DNA of 64,000 nucleotides from Rhodospirillaceae bacterium. GTDB taxonomy: Bacteria; Pseudomonadota; Alphaproteobacteria; GCA-2731375. Shown here piece by piece: positions 27,227 to 34,741 of the stretch (position 1 is the first letter of the stretch; every line of letters begins with the position of its first letter). The notes under the pieces are model-generated. The model did not search any database. It was not told the origin of the DNA and was given only the letters and a program-made list of their open reading frames with translations. A program made the position numbers and the translations under genes. Where the stretch lies: NCBI GenBank assembly GCA_018701215.1, contig JABIWH010000050.1, forward strand, positions 124,001 through 188,000, given 5' to 3'.

Positions 27227-28885
27227 ATGAATGATGTAACAGAGCACGTTATCACGGGTGGCGACGTCCTGGTCGATACCTTGATCGCCCATGGCGTCGA
27301 TACCGCCTTCACTGTATCGGGCGAGAGTTTCCTGGCCGTATTGGAAGCCTTGCGCCGAAAGCGCAATCAGATCAGCCTGATCACCGCCCGGCACGAAGGC
27401 GGCGGTTCTTTCGCGACGGAAGCCTATGGCAAGCTGACGGGGCGGCCCGCGGCCCTATTCGTTTCGCGCGGTCCCGGCGCCACCAATGCCGCCATCGGCG
27501 TGCATACAGCCAAACAGGACTGCTCGCCCATGCTGTTGTTCGTGGGCCATGTGCCCTCTACATCACAGGGCCGGGAAGCCTTCCAGGAAATCAACCAGGC
27601 CGCCATGTTCACCCCCATCGCCAAGGCGGTGTTGCAGCCCAACAGCACCGACCAAGTGGCCGCCGTCACCGCCCGCGCCATCACACTGGCAACCAGCGGG
27701 CGGCCCGGTCCGGTGGTGGTGATCCTACCCCGCGACCTGACCGATGGCGCGGTCGGCGACCCGGGCATTCCCAGTCCGCGCCAGCGCCCAGGTGTGGCGC
27801 CCGAAGCGGCGGCGCTGGATGACGCCGCGCGAATGATCGCACAGGCCCAGCGGCCCTTGATCCTGTCAGGCGAAATCATCGCGATCCAGGATGCCACATC
27901 CGCCTTGGTCACCTTGGCCGAGGCCACGGGCGCACCGGTGATGAGTACATACCGCCGCCAGGACACTTTCCCCAACGAACATCCCTCCTATGCCGGCCAT
28001 CTGGAAATCAACCGTCTGCCTTACCAAAAACAGGCCTTGGACGAGGCTGACCTGCTGATCGCCATCGGCAGCCGCATGGACGGTATCACGGCGGAAGATG
28101 GTGCCCTGCCCAGGGCGCACCAGACATTCCTGCAAATTTATCCCGACGCGGACGTTCTGGCCCGCTGCCAGGCCGATCTGTCCCTGCTATCGGACCCCGG
28201 CGCCGCCTGTCTGGCCCTGGCGGAACGTATCGCCGCGCCAAGTGATCAAGAGCGCCGCGACGGCTTGCACCAGGCCTATCTGGCGAGTAGCGCGCCAGGC
28301 ACGGTAGAGGTGCGGGGCGCGGTGGATCTGGCCGAGGTCGCCGCCGAGGTCCGGCGTCAGGTGCGGCCCGAGACCGTGATCCTGACCGACGGCGGCAGCT
28401 TCGCCCGCTGGATACACCGCTTTTATCGTTTCAATCATCCCCACAGCCAGGCCGGGCCGGTTTCAGGCGCCATGGGTTATGGCGTACCCGGTGCCATTGG
28501 CGCCCGGCGCGCCCTGCCGGACCGCGCCGCGATCGCTTTTGTCGGCGACGGCGGCTTTATGATGACCGGACAGGAACTGGTTACGGCGGTGGAGCAGAAC
28601 ATTGATCTGCTGGTGGTGGTCTGTGACAACGGCGTGCACGGCTCTATCCTGGAGGGGCAGCGGCAACGCTTTGGCGCCGATCATATCTATGGCACCCGCC
28701 TGTCCAGCCCCAACTTCGCCGATCTGGCGAGATCCTACGGCTGCGCCGCCTGGACCGTGGAACGCACCAAGGATTTCGCCCCGGCGTTGTCAGGCGCCAT
28801 GGCCCATACAGGCCCCAGTCTGATCCATCTGCTCACCGATGACCGGGATATCGCACCCTTCGACAAGGGACCGGATGCTGTCTAG
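27227..28885 (+). CDS. Thiamine-diphosphate-dependent enzyme (acetolactate synthase-like)
   Basis: ThDP enzyme of 552 aa with the three-domain plan of acetolactate synthase, oxalyl-CoA decarboxylase and related lyases. The Pyr domain starts GGDVLVDTLIAHGVDTAFTV and has the catalytic-Glu region ITARHEGGGSFATEAYG. The central domain has EAAALDDAARMIAQAQRPLILSGE. The PP domain has the ThDP motif FVGDGGFMMTGQELVTA followed by VVVCDNGVHGS (GDG...N). The ATG at 27227 fits the family start; an upstream in-frame start has no support. Context (enol-lactonase-like hydrolase, cupin, MFS carrier) suggests a catabolic rather than a branched-chain biosynthetic role. No small regulatory subunit is present. 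The stop codon overlaps that of the MFS gene. Confidence 0.88.
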   Translation: MNDVTEHVITGGDVLVDTLIAHGVDTAFTVSGESFLAVLEALRRKRNQISLITARHEGGGSFATEAYGKLTGRPAALFVSRGPGATNAAIGVHTAKQDCSPMLLFVGHVPSTSQGREAFQEINQAAMFTPIAKAVLQPNSTDQVAAVTARAITLATSGRPGPVVVILPRDLTDGAVGDPGIPSPRQRPGVAPEAAALDDAARMIAQAQRPLILSGEIIAIQDATSALVTLAEATGAPVMSTYRRQDTFPNEHPSYAGHLEINRLPYQKQALDEADLLIAIGSRMDGITAEDGALPRAHQTFLQIYPDADVLARCQADLSLLSDPGAACLALAERIAAPSDQERRDGLHQAYLASSAPGTVEVRGAVDLAEVAAEVRRQVRPETVILTDGGSFARWIHRFYRFNHPHSQAGPVSGAMGYGVPGAIGARRALPDRAAIAFVGDGGFMMTGQELVTAVEQNIDLLVVVCDNGVHGSILEGQRQRFGADHIYGTRLSSPNFADLARSYGCAAWTVERTKDFAPALSGAMAHTGPSLIHLLTDDRDIAPFDKGPDAV

Positions 28886-30072
28886 ACAGCCGCCCGCTCA
28901 ACGCTTAACCGGCTGGCCATGGCGTGCAGCACAAGGAACAGCGGCACGGACAGCAACAGGGCCGAGGCGGAAAAATACAGCGGTGTGGCGGCGGTGCCGG
29001 TAACATCGGCGCCCCAGCCAACCACGCTGGGGATAAGTCCCATGCCGCCATAGAAAAATGTATAGAGAATGGCATTGCCCTGGGCCCGATGGGGCGGCGA
29101 CATCAATGAAATCGCCCGGCCCATGATCAGCCCGGCGGGCGCGGCGGCAAACAGTCCAACGATGGCGCATAGCAGATAGGGATGATCGGTCATGGGCAAC
29201 AGGGCGGCAGCCCCCGCCGCCAGTATGCAGCTAATACCCAGAACAAGATCGGGCCGGCCGGTGCGGTCCGCCAGATAGCCGCCCAAGGGCAGCGCCGGCA
29301 ACGCGGCCCAGCTCGCCAGGCTGATCGCGGCACCCGCCGCCGCCACGTCCAGGCCGCGTTCCAGCAACAGCGCCGGACCGAACGAGATGATCGAGAAATA
29401 GGCCAGGTTATAGACCGTCCATACCAAGCCGGCGTACAGCACCATCTTCAGCTCGCGGCGGGGCATATGAAAGCCCATGCGCCCACCGGTCGAGGTCTTG
29501 CTGCCCGGCGGCGGGCGGTAACCCAGCCACACGGTCACGACGGCAAGAATGCAAACGACGGCGGTCAGATGCATGATGGGCTGCCAACCCCAGGTTTCAG
29601 CCAACGGACCCAGGGTCGCCAGGGCGATAGCGATCCCCACTGGCCAGCCGCACAGCATCAGGGCCATGGCCGTGACCACGGATTTTTCGTCAAACCAATC
29701 GGCGATCATCTTGACCAGAAAGATGCTTTGCACCACGGCGCCGGCACCGCTCAACAGCCGCCCAAACGCCAGCATGGTAAAGCCATCGGCCAGGCCGGCG
29801 ACGACCCCGCCAACCGCCATCACCGTGACACCGAACAGGACCATGCTCAGATCTGAAAACCGGCTACCCAAAATGGCCCCGGGAATGGCAAGAAAGACGC
29901 CGGGCAGCATATAGAAGCCTATCAAGGTGCCGATCTGAGCGAAATCCAGCCCCACATCGGCCGCGATGATCGGTGTCATCGAGGCAACCGCCTGAAATTG
30001 GAAGCCCATGGCCAAACGAACCACGATCAGGACGGCAAGGATGGCCCAGCGATTGGCAAGCATATGGGGCAC
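28882..30072 (-). CDS. MFS transporter
   Basis: Twelve-helix major facilitator carrier of 396 aa. The first helices start with NRWAILAVLIVVRLAMGFQFQAVASM; the loop 2-3 motif is GSRFSDLSMVLFG and the second-half equivalent GGYLADRTGRPDLVLG. The central loop (YRPPPGSKTSTGGRMGFHMPRREL) separates two six-helix halves. It converges on the ThDP enzyme gene with overlapping stop codons. It may import the substrate of that cluster, but the substrate is unknown. Confidence 0.87.
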   Translation of the reverse strand: MPHMLANRWAILAVLIVVRLAMGFQFQAVASMTPIIAADVGLDFAQIGTLIGFYMLPGVFLAIPGAILGSRFSDLSMVLFGVTVMAVGGVVAGLADGFTMLAFGRLLSGAGAVVQSIFLVKMIADWFDEKSVVTAMALMLCGWPVGIAIALATLGPLAETWGWQPIMHLTAVVCILAVVTVWLGYRPPPGSKTSTGGRMGFHMPRRELKMVLYAGLVWTVYNLAYFSIISFGPALLLERGLDVAAAGAAISLASWAALPALPLGGYLADRTGRPDLVLGISCILAAGAAALLPMTDHPYLLCAIVGLFAAAPAGLIMGRAISLMSPPHRAQGNAILYTFFYGGMGLIPSVVGWGADVTGTAATPLYFSASALLLSVPLFLVLHAMASRLSVERAAV

Positions 30073-30110
30073 CCAGTATTTCTAAGTATTGCTGATTTTA
30101 GCGGAAAGGC

Positions 30111-30713
30111 TTACTTGGCGCCCGAATTCTTGAAGTCGACGGCCACGTTGGGCATATTCTTGTCCAACCGCTTCAAAACCTCTTCAGTGACGCTGAGGCG
30201 CTGATCGAAAACCAATACGGCCTTGCGGGCCAGGGTGAGGGTGATCTTCCGCTCGGACATTACTTCGGCCAGGACCTTGGCCATTTCCGAACGCAGTTTT
30301 CGCGTCGCACCCGTGAATGCCCGGTTCAAAATACCCCGGCGCTGTTCCGCCTTGCGGCGCAGGTCGGAAATCTTGTTTTCAAGCACACGGCGTCTTTCAT
30401 TCATCGCCTCTGGCGACAGAATAGCGCCCTGTTTACGCAGTTTCTGCTCTTCCGCCTTCAACGCCTCGCGTTCAGTGGCAATTTCCTCTTCAAAGGCCTT
30501 GCGCCGCGCCTCCATTGCCGTGCTGATGCCTTTAGCCGCCGCCGCCCGGCGCATGACCAATTGTACATCCAGCACCGCGATTACCGGTCCCTTGGCGTCC
30601 GCCTCCTTGCCCGCCGGAGCCTTGGCGGCTGCCTTGACTTCCGCCGCGGCTACCGGGCTGGCCAGCAGGCCCGCCGCCATTGCAGCGGCCACAACACCGA
30701 TCCATCGAGCCAT
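30111..30713 (-). CDS. OmpH/Skp family periplasmic protein
   Basis: Periplasmic chaperone-like protein of 200 aa. The signal peptide is MARWIGVVAAAMAAGLLASPVAAA with an AAA cleavage region. The body has the Skp pattern: IAVLDVQLVMRRAAAAKGI, a long charged helical arm (EEIATEREALKAEEQKLRKQ...KISDLRRKAEQ) and a C-terminal strand LTLARKAVLVFDQRLSVTEEVLKRL. ATG 30713 is chosen because it begins the signal peptide; the frame extends upstream. In many proteobacteria Skp sits with bamA and lpxD, but here it stands alone, so this may be a paralogue. Confidence 0.82.
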   Translation of the reverse strand: MARWIGVVAAAMAAGLLASPVAAAEVKAAAKAPAGKEADAKGPVIAVLDVQLVMRRAAAAKGISTAMEARRKAFEEEIATEREALKAEEQKLRKQGAILSPEAMNERRRVLENKISDLRRKAEQRRGILNRAFTGATRKLRSEMAKVLAEVMSERKITLTLARKAVLVFDQRLSVTEEVLKRLDKNMPNVAVDFKNSGAK

Positions 30714-30891
30714 TATGTAATCATTCCCAAAAACCACCTCTACGCCGGATCCGGCGAATGCCCGAAGTCCCAAGCGCTATATAGCAGCATTCCATGCCCT
30801 TGGGGACAGGCCAATTCGGTCGAGCTTAAACTAAATCGCGGCGATGGGAAGCCAATGGCCGCCGCCACGGGGAGAGGCCGGCGCCTTCGCC

Positions 30892-32004
30892 TCAGGCAAG
30901 CATCTCATCCAGGCGTTCACGGGCATCCAGCATCTCGTTCAACAGCTCGTAGACAACTTCCCTGACGGAAATCTCCGCTTCCATATCGCCGACGATCTGG
31001 CCGACCGGATAGGTCAGAAAATCCTTGGCGCGGACCCGTTCAACCCGCGTCCGGCCCTCCTGCCACCAGAGGTAATTCTGGGTCGGCGCCGGCAGTGTCT
31101 GGAGCGCGCCGGGCTGATCGTAGGCCTCGGAAAATTTGTTGCGCAGGGTCCGGCAGGGCTTGCCGGTAACCGAGGTGGTCAAAATCGCATCCTCGGCCTC
31201 GGCCTCGAACATCTTTTGCTTGATCTCGGGCGTCACCTCGCTCTGCGCTGTTTTCAGCCATAGGGAACCGGTCCACACCCCTTCACAGCCCAGCACCAAG
31301 GCGGCGGCCATTTGCCGGCCCCGGCCCACGCCGCCCGCGCCGAGCACCGGCATCGGGGCAACCGCATCAACGATGCCGGGCCACAGCACCATCGAGGAAA
31401 CCTCGCCTGTATGGCCGCCAGCCTCGGTGCCCACGGCAACAACGAAATCGCAGCCCGCATTGCGATGGCGCAGGGCATGTTTCGGCTTGCCCGCCAGGGC
31501 GCCGACCTTGATGCCCTGGGCATGGGCCCGTTCCACCAATTCGAGGGGTGGCGAGCCCAGGGCATTGACGATCAGTTTGATCGGATGTTTCATCGCCGTT
31601 TCGATCATCGCCAGGCTTTCCTTGGGCGCGAAATTCATGCCCTTGACGATTTCGCGCTTGATCTCGGCCGCCTCGGCTTCCGGCAAGGGCGGCACGCCGG
31701 CCTCGTCCAGCATGTTGCGCACGAAATCCACGTGCTCCTTGGGCAACAGCTTGTCGGGATCGAACTTCATATCGCTGCTGTCGGCAAGGTTGGAGGGCAT
31801 CAGGACGTCAATACCATAGGGCTTGCCGTCGATATGCGCATCGATCCAGTTCAACTCTTCCTCGACCCGCTCCGGGCTCATGCGGGCCATGCCTAGCACG
31901 CCCATGCCGCCGGCCTTGGAGACCTCTACGACGACATCCCGACAATGGGAAAAGGCAAAGATCGGCACATCAATACCGAACATCTCGCACATCTTGCTTT
32001 TCAT
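30892..32004 (-). CDS. NAD(P)H-dependent flavin oxidoreductase (nitronate monooxygenase family)
   Basis: FMN-dependent TIM-barrel enzyme of 370 aa, related to nitronate monooxygenase and FabK. Visible parts are MCEMFGIDVPIFAFSHCRD, the KAGGMGVLGMARMSPE segment, the flavin phosphate pocket VAVGTEAGGHTGEV and VLGAGGVGRGRQMAAALVLGCEGVWTGS. The His in GGHTG corresponds to the region that holds the active-site His of class I nitronate monooxygenases. Members with a long C-terminal part like this one often act on unknown substrates in catabolic gene sets. It is divergent from the PPOX flavoprotein gene, with 63 bases between. Confidence 0.85.
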   Translation of the reverse strand: MKSKMCEMFGIDVPIFAFSHCRDVVVEVSKAGGMGVLGMARMSPERVEEELNWIDAHIDGKPYGIDVLMPSNLADSSDMKFDPDKLLPKEHVDFVRNMLDEAGVPPLPEAEAAEIKREIVKGMNFAPKESLAMIETAMKHPIKLIVNALGSPPLELVERAHAQGIKVGALAGKPKHALRHRNAGCDFVVAVGTEAGGHTGEVSSMVLWPGIVDAVAPMPVLGAGGVGRGRQMAAALVLGCEGVWTGSLWLKTAQSEVTPEIKQKMFEAEAEDAILTTSVTGKPCRTLRNKFSEAYDQPGALQTLPAPTQNYLWWQEGRTRVERVRAKDFLTYPVGQIVGDMEAEISVREVVYELLNEMLDARERLDEMLA

Positions 32005-32067
32005 CTGACAAATCCTAGCTAAACTTCATACCAATCCAAACAGTATGCCGCTTTCAGAGGACAAAAC

Positions 32068-32679
32068 ATGGCAAAAATCACCACCCATGAACAACTCCGC
32101 GCCCTTTACCCACCGAAAGTCGAGCGCGCCGTGTTGAAAGAAATGACGGCCCTGGACCGGCACGCAAAACGTTTCGTAGAGCTGTCCCCCTTCATGACCC
32201 TGGCGACCATGGGGGCGGACGGCCTGGGCGATGTCACGCCGCGTGGCGGTGAGCCAGGGCAGGTGCGGGTGGAGAATGACAATGCCGTTCTGCTGCCCGA
32301 CTGGCCGGGCAACAACCGTCTGGATTCCCTGGAGAATATCATCGATCACCCCGGCGTCGGCCTGTTGTTCCTGATCCCCGGCGTCAAGGAAACCCTGCGT
32401 ATCAACGGCAGGGCCGAGATCGTGACCGACGACAGCGTGCGGCAGCTATTCGAGATGAGAGGTAAACTGCCGCGCTCGGTTATCCGGATCGCGGTCGAGG
32501 AGGTCTATTTGCACTGCGCCAAGGCGCTCATGCGCTCCCACCTCTGGGACGATACCGCGCGTATTGACCGCGCGGAATTACCTACCATGAACCAGATGAT
32601 CAAGGATCAGACCAGCGGGACCGGGCCCTTGATCAGCCAAGAGGAGATGGAAGAAAGCTATAAAGCGGTGCTGTACTAG
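32068..32679 (+). CDS. PPOX-type (pyridoxamine 5'-phosphate oxidase-like) flavoprotein
   Basis: Flavin-binding split-barrel protein of 203 aa. The pattern HAKRFVELSPFMTLATMGADGLGDVTPRGGEPG, then DNAVLLPDWPGNNRLDSLENI and VGLLFLIPGVKETLRINGRAEI marks the MSMEG_1061-like group of FMN-dependent PPOX proteins. The C-terminal part (VYLHCAKALMRSHLWDD) holds a conserved HCAKA motif. The reaction is not known. It is convergent with the DUF1178 gene, with 12 bases between stop codons. Confidence 0.83.
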   Translation: MAKITTHEQLRALYPPKVERAVLKEMTALDRHAKRFVELSPFMTLATMGADGLGDVTPRGGEPGQVRVENDNAVLLPDWPGNNRLDSLENIIDHPGVGLLFLIPGVKETLRINGRAEIVTDDSVRQLFEMRGKLPRSVIRIAVEEVYLHCAKALMRSHLWDDTARIDRAELPTMNQMIKDQTSGTGPLISQEEMEESYKAVLY

Positions 32680-32691
32680 GGTTTAACTAAC

Positions 32692-33114
32692 TCAGCTATC
32701 GGTCTGCTGGTTCCACGGGATGGCAGTGAAATCAACGCCTTCTTCGTGCAATTCCTTGGCTTCGGCATTGGTGGCCTCGCCGTAGATATCGCGCTTTTCC
32801 GTCTCGCCATAGTGGATTTTGCGTGCTTCCTCGGCGAATTCGGTACCGACATAGTCGCAGTTTTCTTCCACATGCTGCTGCATCTTGGCCAGCATCTGCA
32901 TGGCCTCCGCTGCGACGGCGCTTTCCTTGGCTGCCTTGGCCTGCTTTTTTGACGTCGAGATGTTGGGCGCCATCAAGGCCTTCTCGACCTTGTCATCGCC
33001 GCAGCTGGGGCATTGCACCTGGCCCTTTTTGCGCAGGCCGTCGAATGCCTTTGAATCCTTGAACCAGGCTTCAAAGGTGTGTTTGTTGGCGCATATCAAA
33101 TCGAAAACCATCAT
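32692..33114 (-). CDS. DUF1178 family protein
   Basis: Alphaproteobacterial conserved protein of 140 aa. It starts with MVFDLICANKHTFEAWF and has a Cys4-like site formed by CANKH and CPSCGDDKVEKALMAPNIS. The C-terminal part is acidic with VEENCDYVGTEFAEEARKIHYGE. Its function is unknown; the N-terminal pattern resembles a small zinc-ribbon. In many alphaproteobacteria this gene lies just after the nitrilase-family gene of the comF-grxC cluster; here it is several kb away (cluster at 36.8-39.8 kb). Confidence 0.85.
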   Translation of the reverse strand: MMVFDLICANKHTFEAWFKDSKAFDGLRKKGQVQCPSCGDDKVEKALMAPNISTSKKQAKAAKESAVAAEAMQMLAKMQQHVEENCDYVGTEFAEEARKIHYGETEKRDIYGEATNAEAKELHEEGVDFTAIPWNQQTDS

Positions 33115-33126
33115 GATGCCCCATAA

Positions 33127-33681
33127 ATGGCATCGTCAGAGCCTTTGGGCAAGTTCGGAATGAATAAAAAATTGTTGCAAATTTCTCCCTGGGTGAGCCG
33201 TTTTGCCGATCAAATTCCCTCTGCAGGCGCTGTGCTTGACCTGGCATGCGGCGGTGGCCGCCACAGCTACTTCTTTCTGGACCGCGGACACCCGGTCACG
33301 GCCATCGACCGCGATATCTCGGCATTGCAGCCCGCCGATAACCTGGAGATTATTCAGCATGACCTGGAAGACGGCGGCGCCGCAAGCGAATGGCCGCTGG
33401 GCCAGAGGCAGTTCGCCGCCGTGGTGGTGGTGAATTATCTCCATCGCCCCCTGTTGCCGCAACTGGTCGCCGCCGTGGGCCAGGGCGGTGTACTGCTGTA
33501 TGACACCTTCGCGATTGGCAACGAGGCCTTTGGCCGCCCTTCAAATCCGGACTTCCTGCTACGCGAAGATGAATTGCGCGACGCGGTTGCGGGTGAGTTG
33601 GAGGTCGTGGAGTATTTCCATGGCCGTCTCGACGAACCCAGCCCGGCCGTTCGCCAGCGGATTTGTGCCCGGCGGAACTAG
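33127..33681 (+). CDS. Class I SAM-dependent methyltransferase (TehB-like)
   Basis: Small methyltransferase of 184 aa. Motif I is AVLDLACGGGRHSYFFLDRG, followed by VTAIDRDISAL (acidic residue after strand 2), EIIQHDLEDGG (motif II) and FAAVVVVNYLHRPLLPQL. It resembles the short TehB-like or tellurite-resistance-type methyltransferases. The ATG at 33127 is only 12 bases from the start of the divergent DUF1178 gene; ATG 33160 is an alternative, but neither has a strong ribosome binding site. The substrate is unknown. Confidence 0.78.
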   Translation: MASSEPLGKFGMNKKLLQISPWVSRFADQIPSAGAVLDLACGGGRHSYFFLDRGHPVTAIDRDISALQPADNLEIIQHDLEDGGAASEWPLGQRQFAAVVVVNYLHRPLLPQLVAAVGQGGVLLYDTFAIGNEAFGRPSNPDFLLREDELRDAVAGELEVVEYFHGRLDEPSPAVRQRICARRN

Positions 33682-33718
33682 CCACTAGTATTCGCCGGTA
33701 TCAAAATGGGAGGCGTAC

Positions 33719-34741
33719 ATGGCGTCGAATACTGGACAGACATCACCGGACGACGATTGGCTGAGCAAAGTCGAGGAAGATATTCTGGAGCCGGACCTGG
33801 CGATCATCGATCCCCACCATCATCTTTGGCTGCGCAATGGCTATACCTACCTGATGCCGGAGCTGGCGGTGGATCTGGCCAGCGGCCACAACGTCGTCGC
33901 CACGGTCTTTGCGGAATGCCATTCCATGTATCGCCAGAACGGACCGGACGCGGAGAAATCCCTAGGCGAGACCGAATTCGTGCGCGGCCAGGCCGCCATG
34001 AGCGCCGGCGGCCAATTTGGGCCCACGCGCGCCTGTGACGTGATGTTCGGTAATGTGGACATGACCCTGGGCACCGATGTCAGGCCCTTGTTGGAACGGC
34101 ACATGGAAGCCTCCGGCGGGCGCTTTCACGGCGTCCGGTACTCCACCGGCTGGGATGCGGATGATGCCATTCACAATGTCGCCCCTGATCCGCACATGCT
34201 GGTCGATAAAAGCGTCATGGCGGCGGCGGGAGTGTTGGCTGCCATGAACCTGGAACTGGATTGCTGGCTCTACCACCCGCAGCTGGACGAAGTATCGGCA
34301 CTGGCCGATGCCCATCCGGATCTACGGATCGTCCTCAACCATGTGGGCAGTCCCATTCTTGGCGGACCCTACAGGGGCAAACAGGACGAGGTCTTCGAGG
34401 ATTGGCGGGCGCGTATTCGCCAGGTCGGAGAACGCCAGAACGTCTTCGTAAAACTAGGGGCGATGCCCATCCGCATGCCCGGTTTCGAGGGCGACCGCAG
34501 TTTGCCGCCTGGCTCGGAAGAGGTGGCAGCGGCCTGGCGCCCCTGGATGGAAACCTGCATTGAGGCGTTTAGCCCGGCCCGATCCATGTTCGAGTCCAAT
34601 TTTCCCGTGCAAAAACGCTGGTGCAGCTATCAGGTTTGCTGGAATGCCTTCAAGCGCCTGGCCGCCGATGCCTCGGCCTCGGAAAAACAGGACCTGTTCG
34701 TCGGCGCGGCGGCACGGGCCTACAACATGGCTGCGCCTTAA
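33719..34741 (+). CDS. Amidohydrolase family protein (TIM-barrel, PDC lactonase-like)
   Basis: Metal-dependent hydrolase of 340 aa of the amidohydrolase_2 type. The first metal motif is LAIIDPHHHLWLRNG (HxH), the central His lies in NHVGSPILGGPYRG, and FESNFPVQKRWCSYQVCWNA is the usual end motif. Related proteins open lactones such as 2-pyrone-4,6-dicarboxylate or act on fucono-lactones. A GGGAGG ribosome binding site is at 33708-33713. Its stop overlaps the stop region of the TRAP permease gene on the other strand by four bases. Confidence 0.87.
   Translation: MASNTGQTSPDDDWLSKVEEDILEPDLAIIDPHHHLWLRNGYTYLMPELAVDLASGHNVVATVFAECHSMYRQNGPDAEKSLGETEFVRGQAAMSAGGQFGPTRACDVMFGNVDMTLGTDVRPLLERHMEASGGRFHGVRYSTGWDADDAIHNVAPDPHMLVDKSVMAAAGVLAAMNLELDCWLYHPQLDEVSALADAHPDLRIVLNHVGSPILGGPYRGKQDEVFEDWRARIRQVGERQNVFVKLGAMPIRMPGFEGDRSLPPGSEEVAAAWRPWMETCIEAFSPARSMFESNFPVQKRWCSYQVCWNAFKRLAADASASEKQDLFVGAAARAYNMAAP

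Noticed and set aside
30750..30761. GCCGGATCCGGC palindrome upstream of the OmpH/Skp-like gene
   Set aside because: Twelve-base palindromes of this kind are expected by chance in high-GC DNA, and no second copy was seen.
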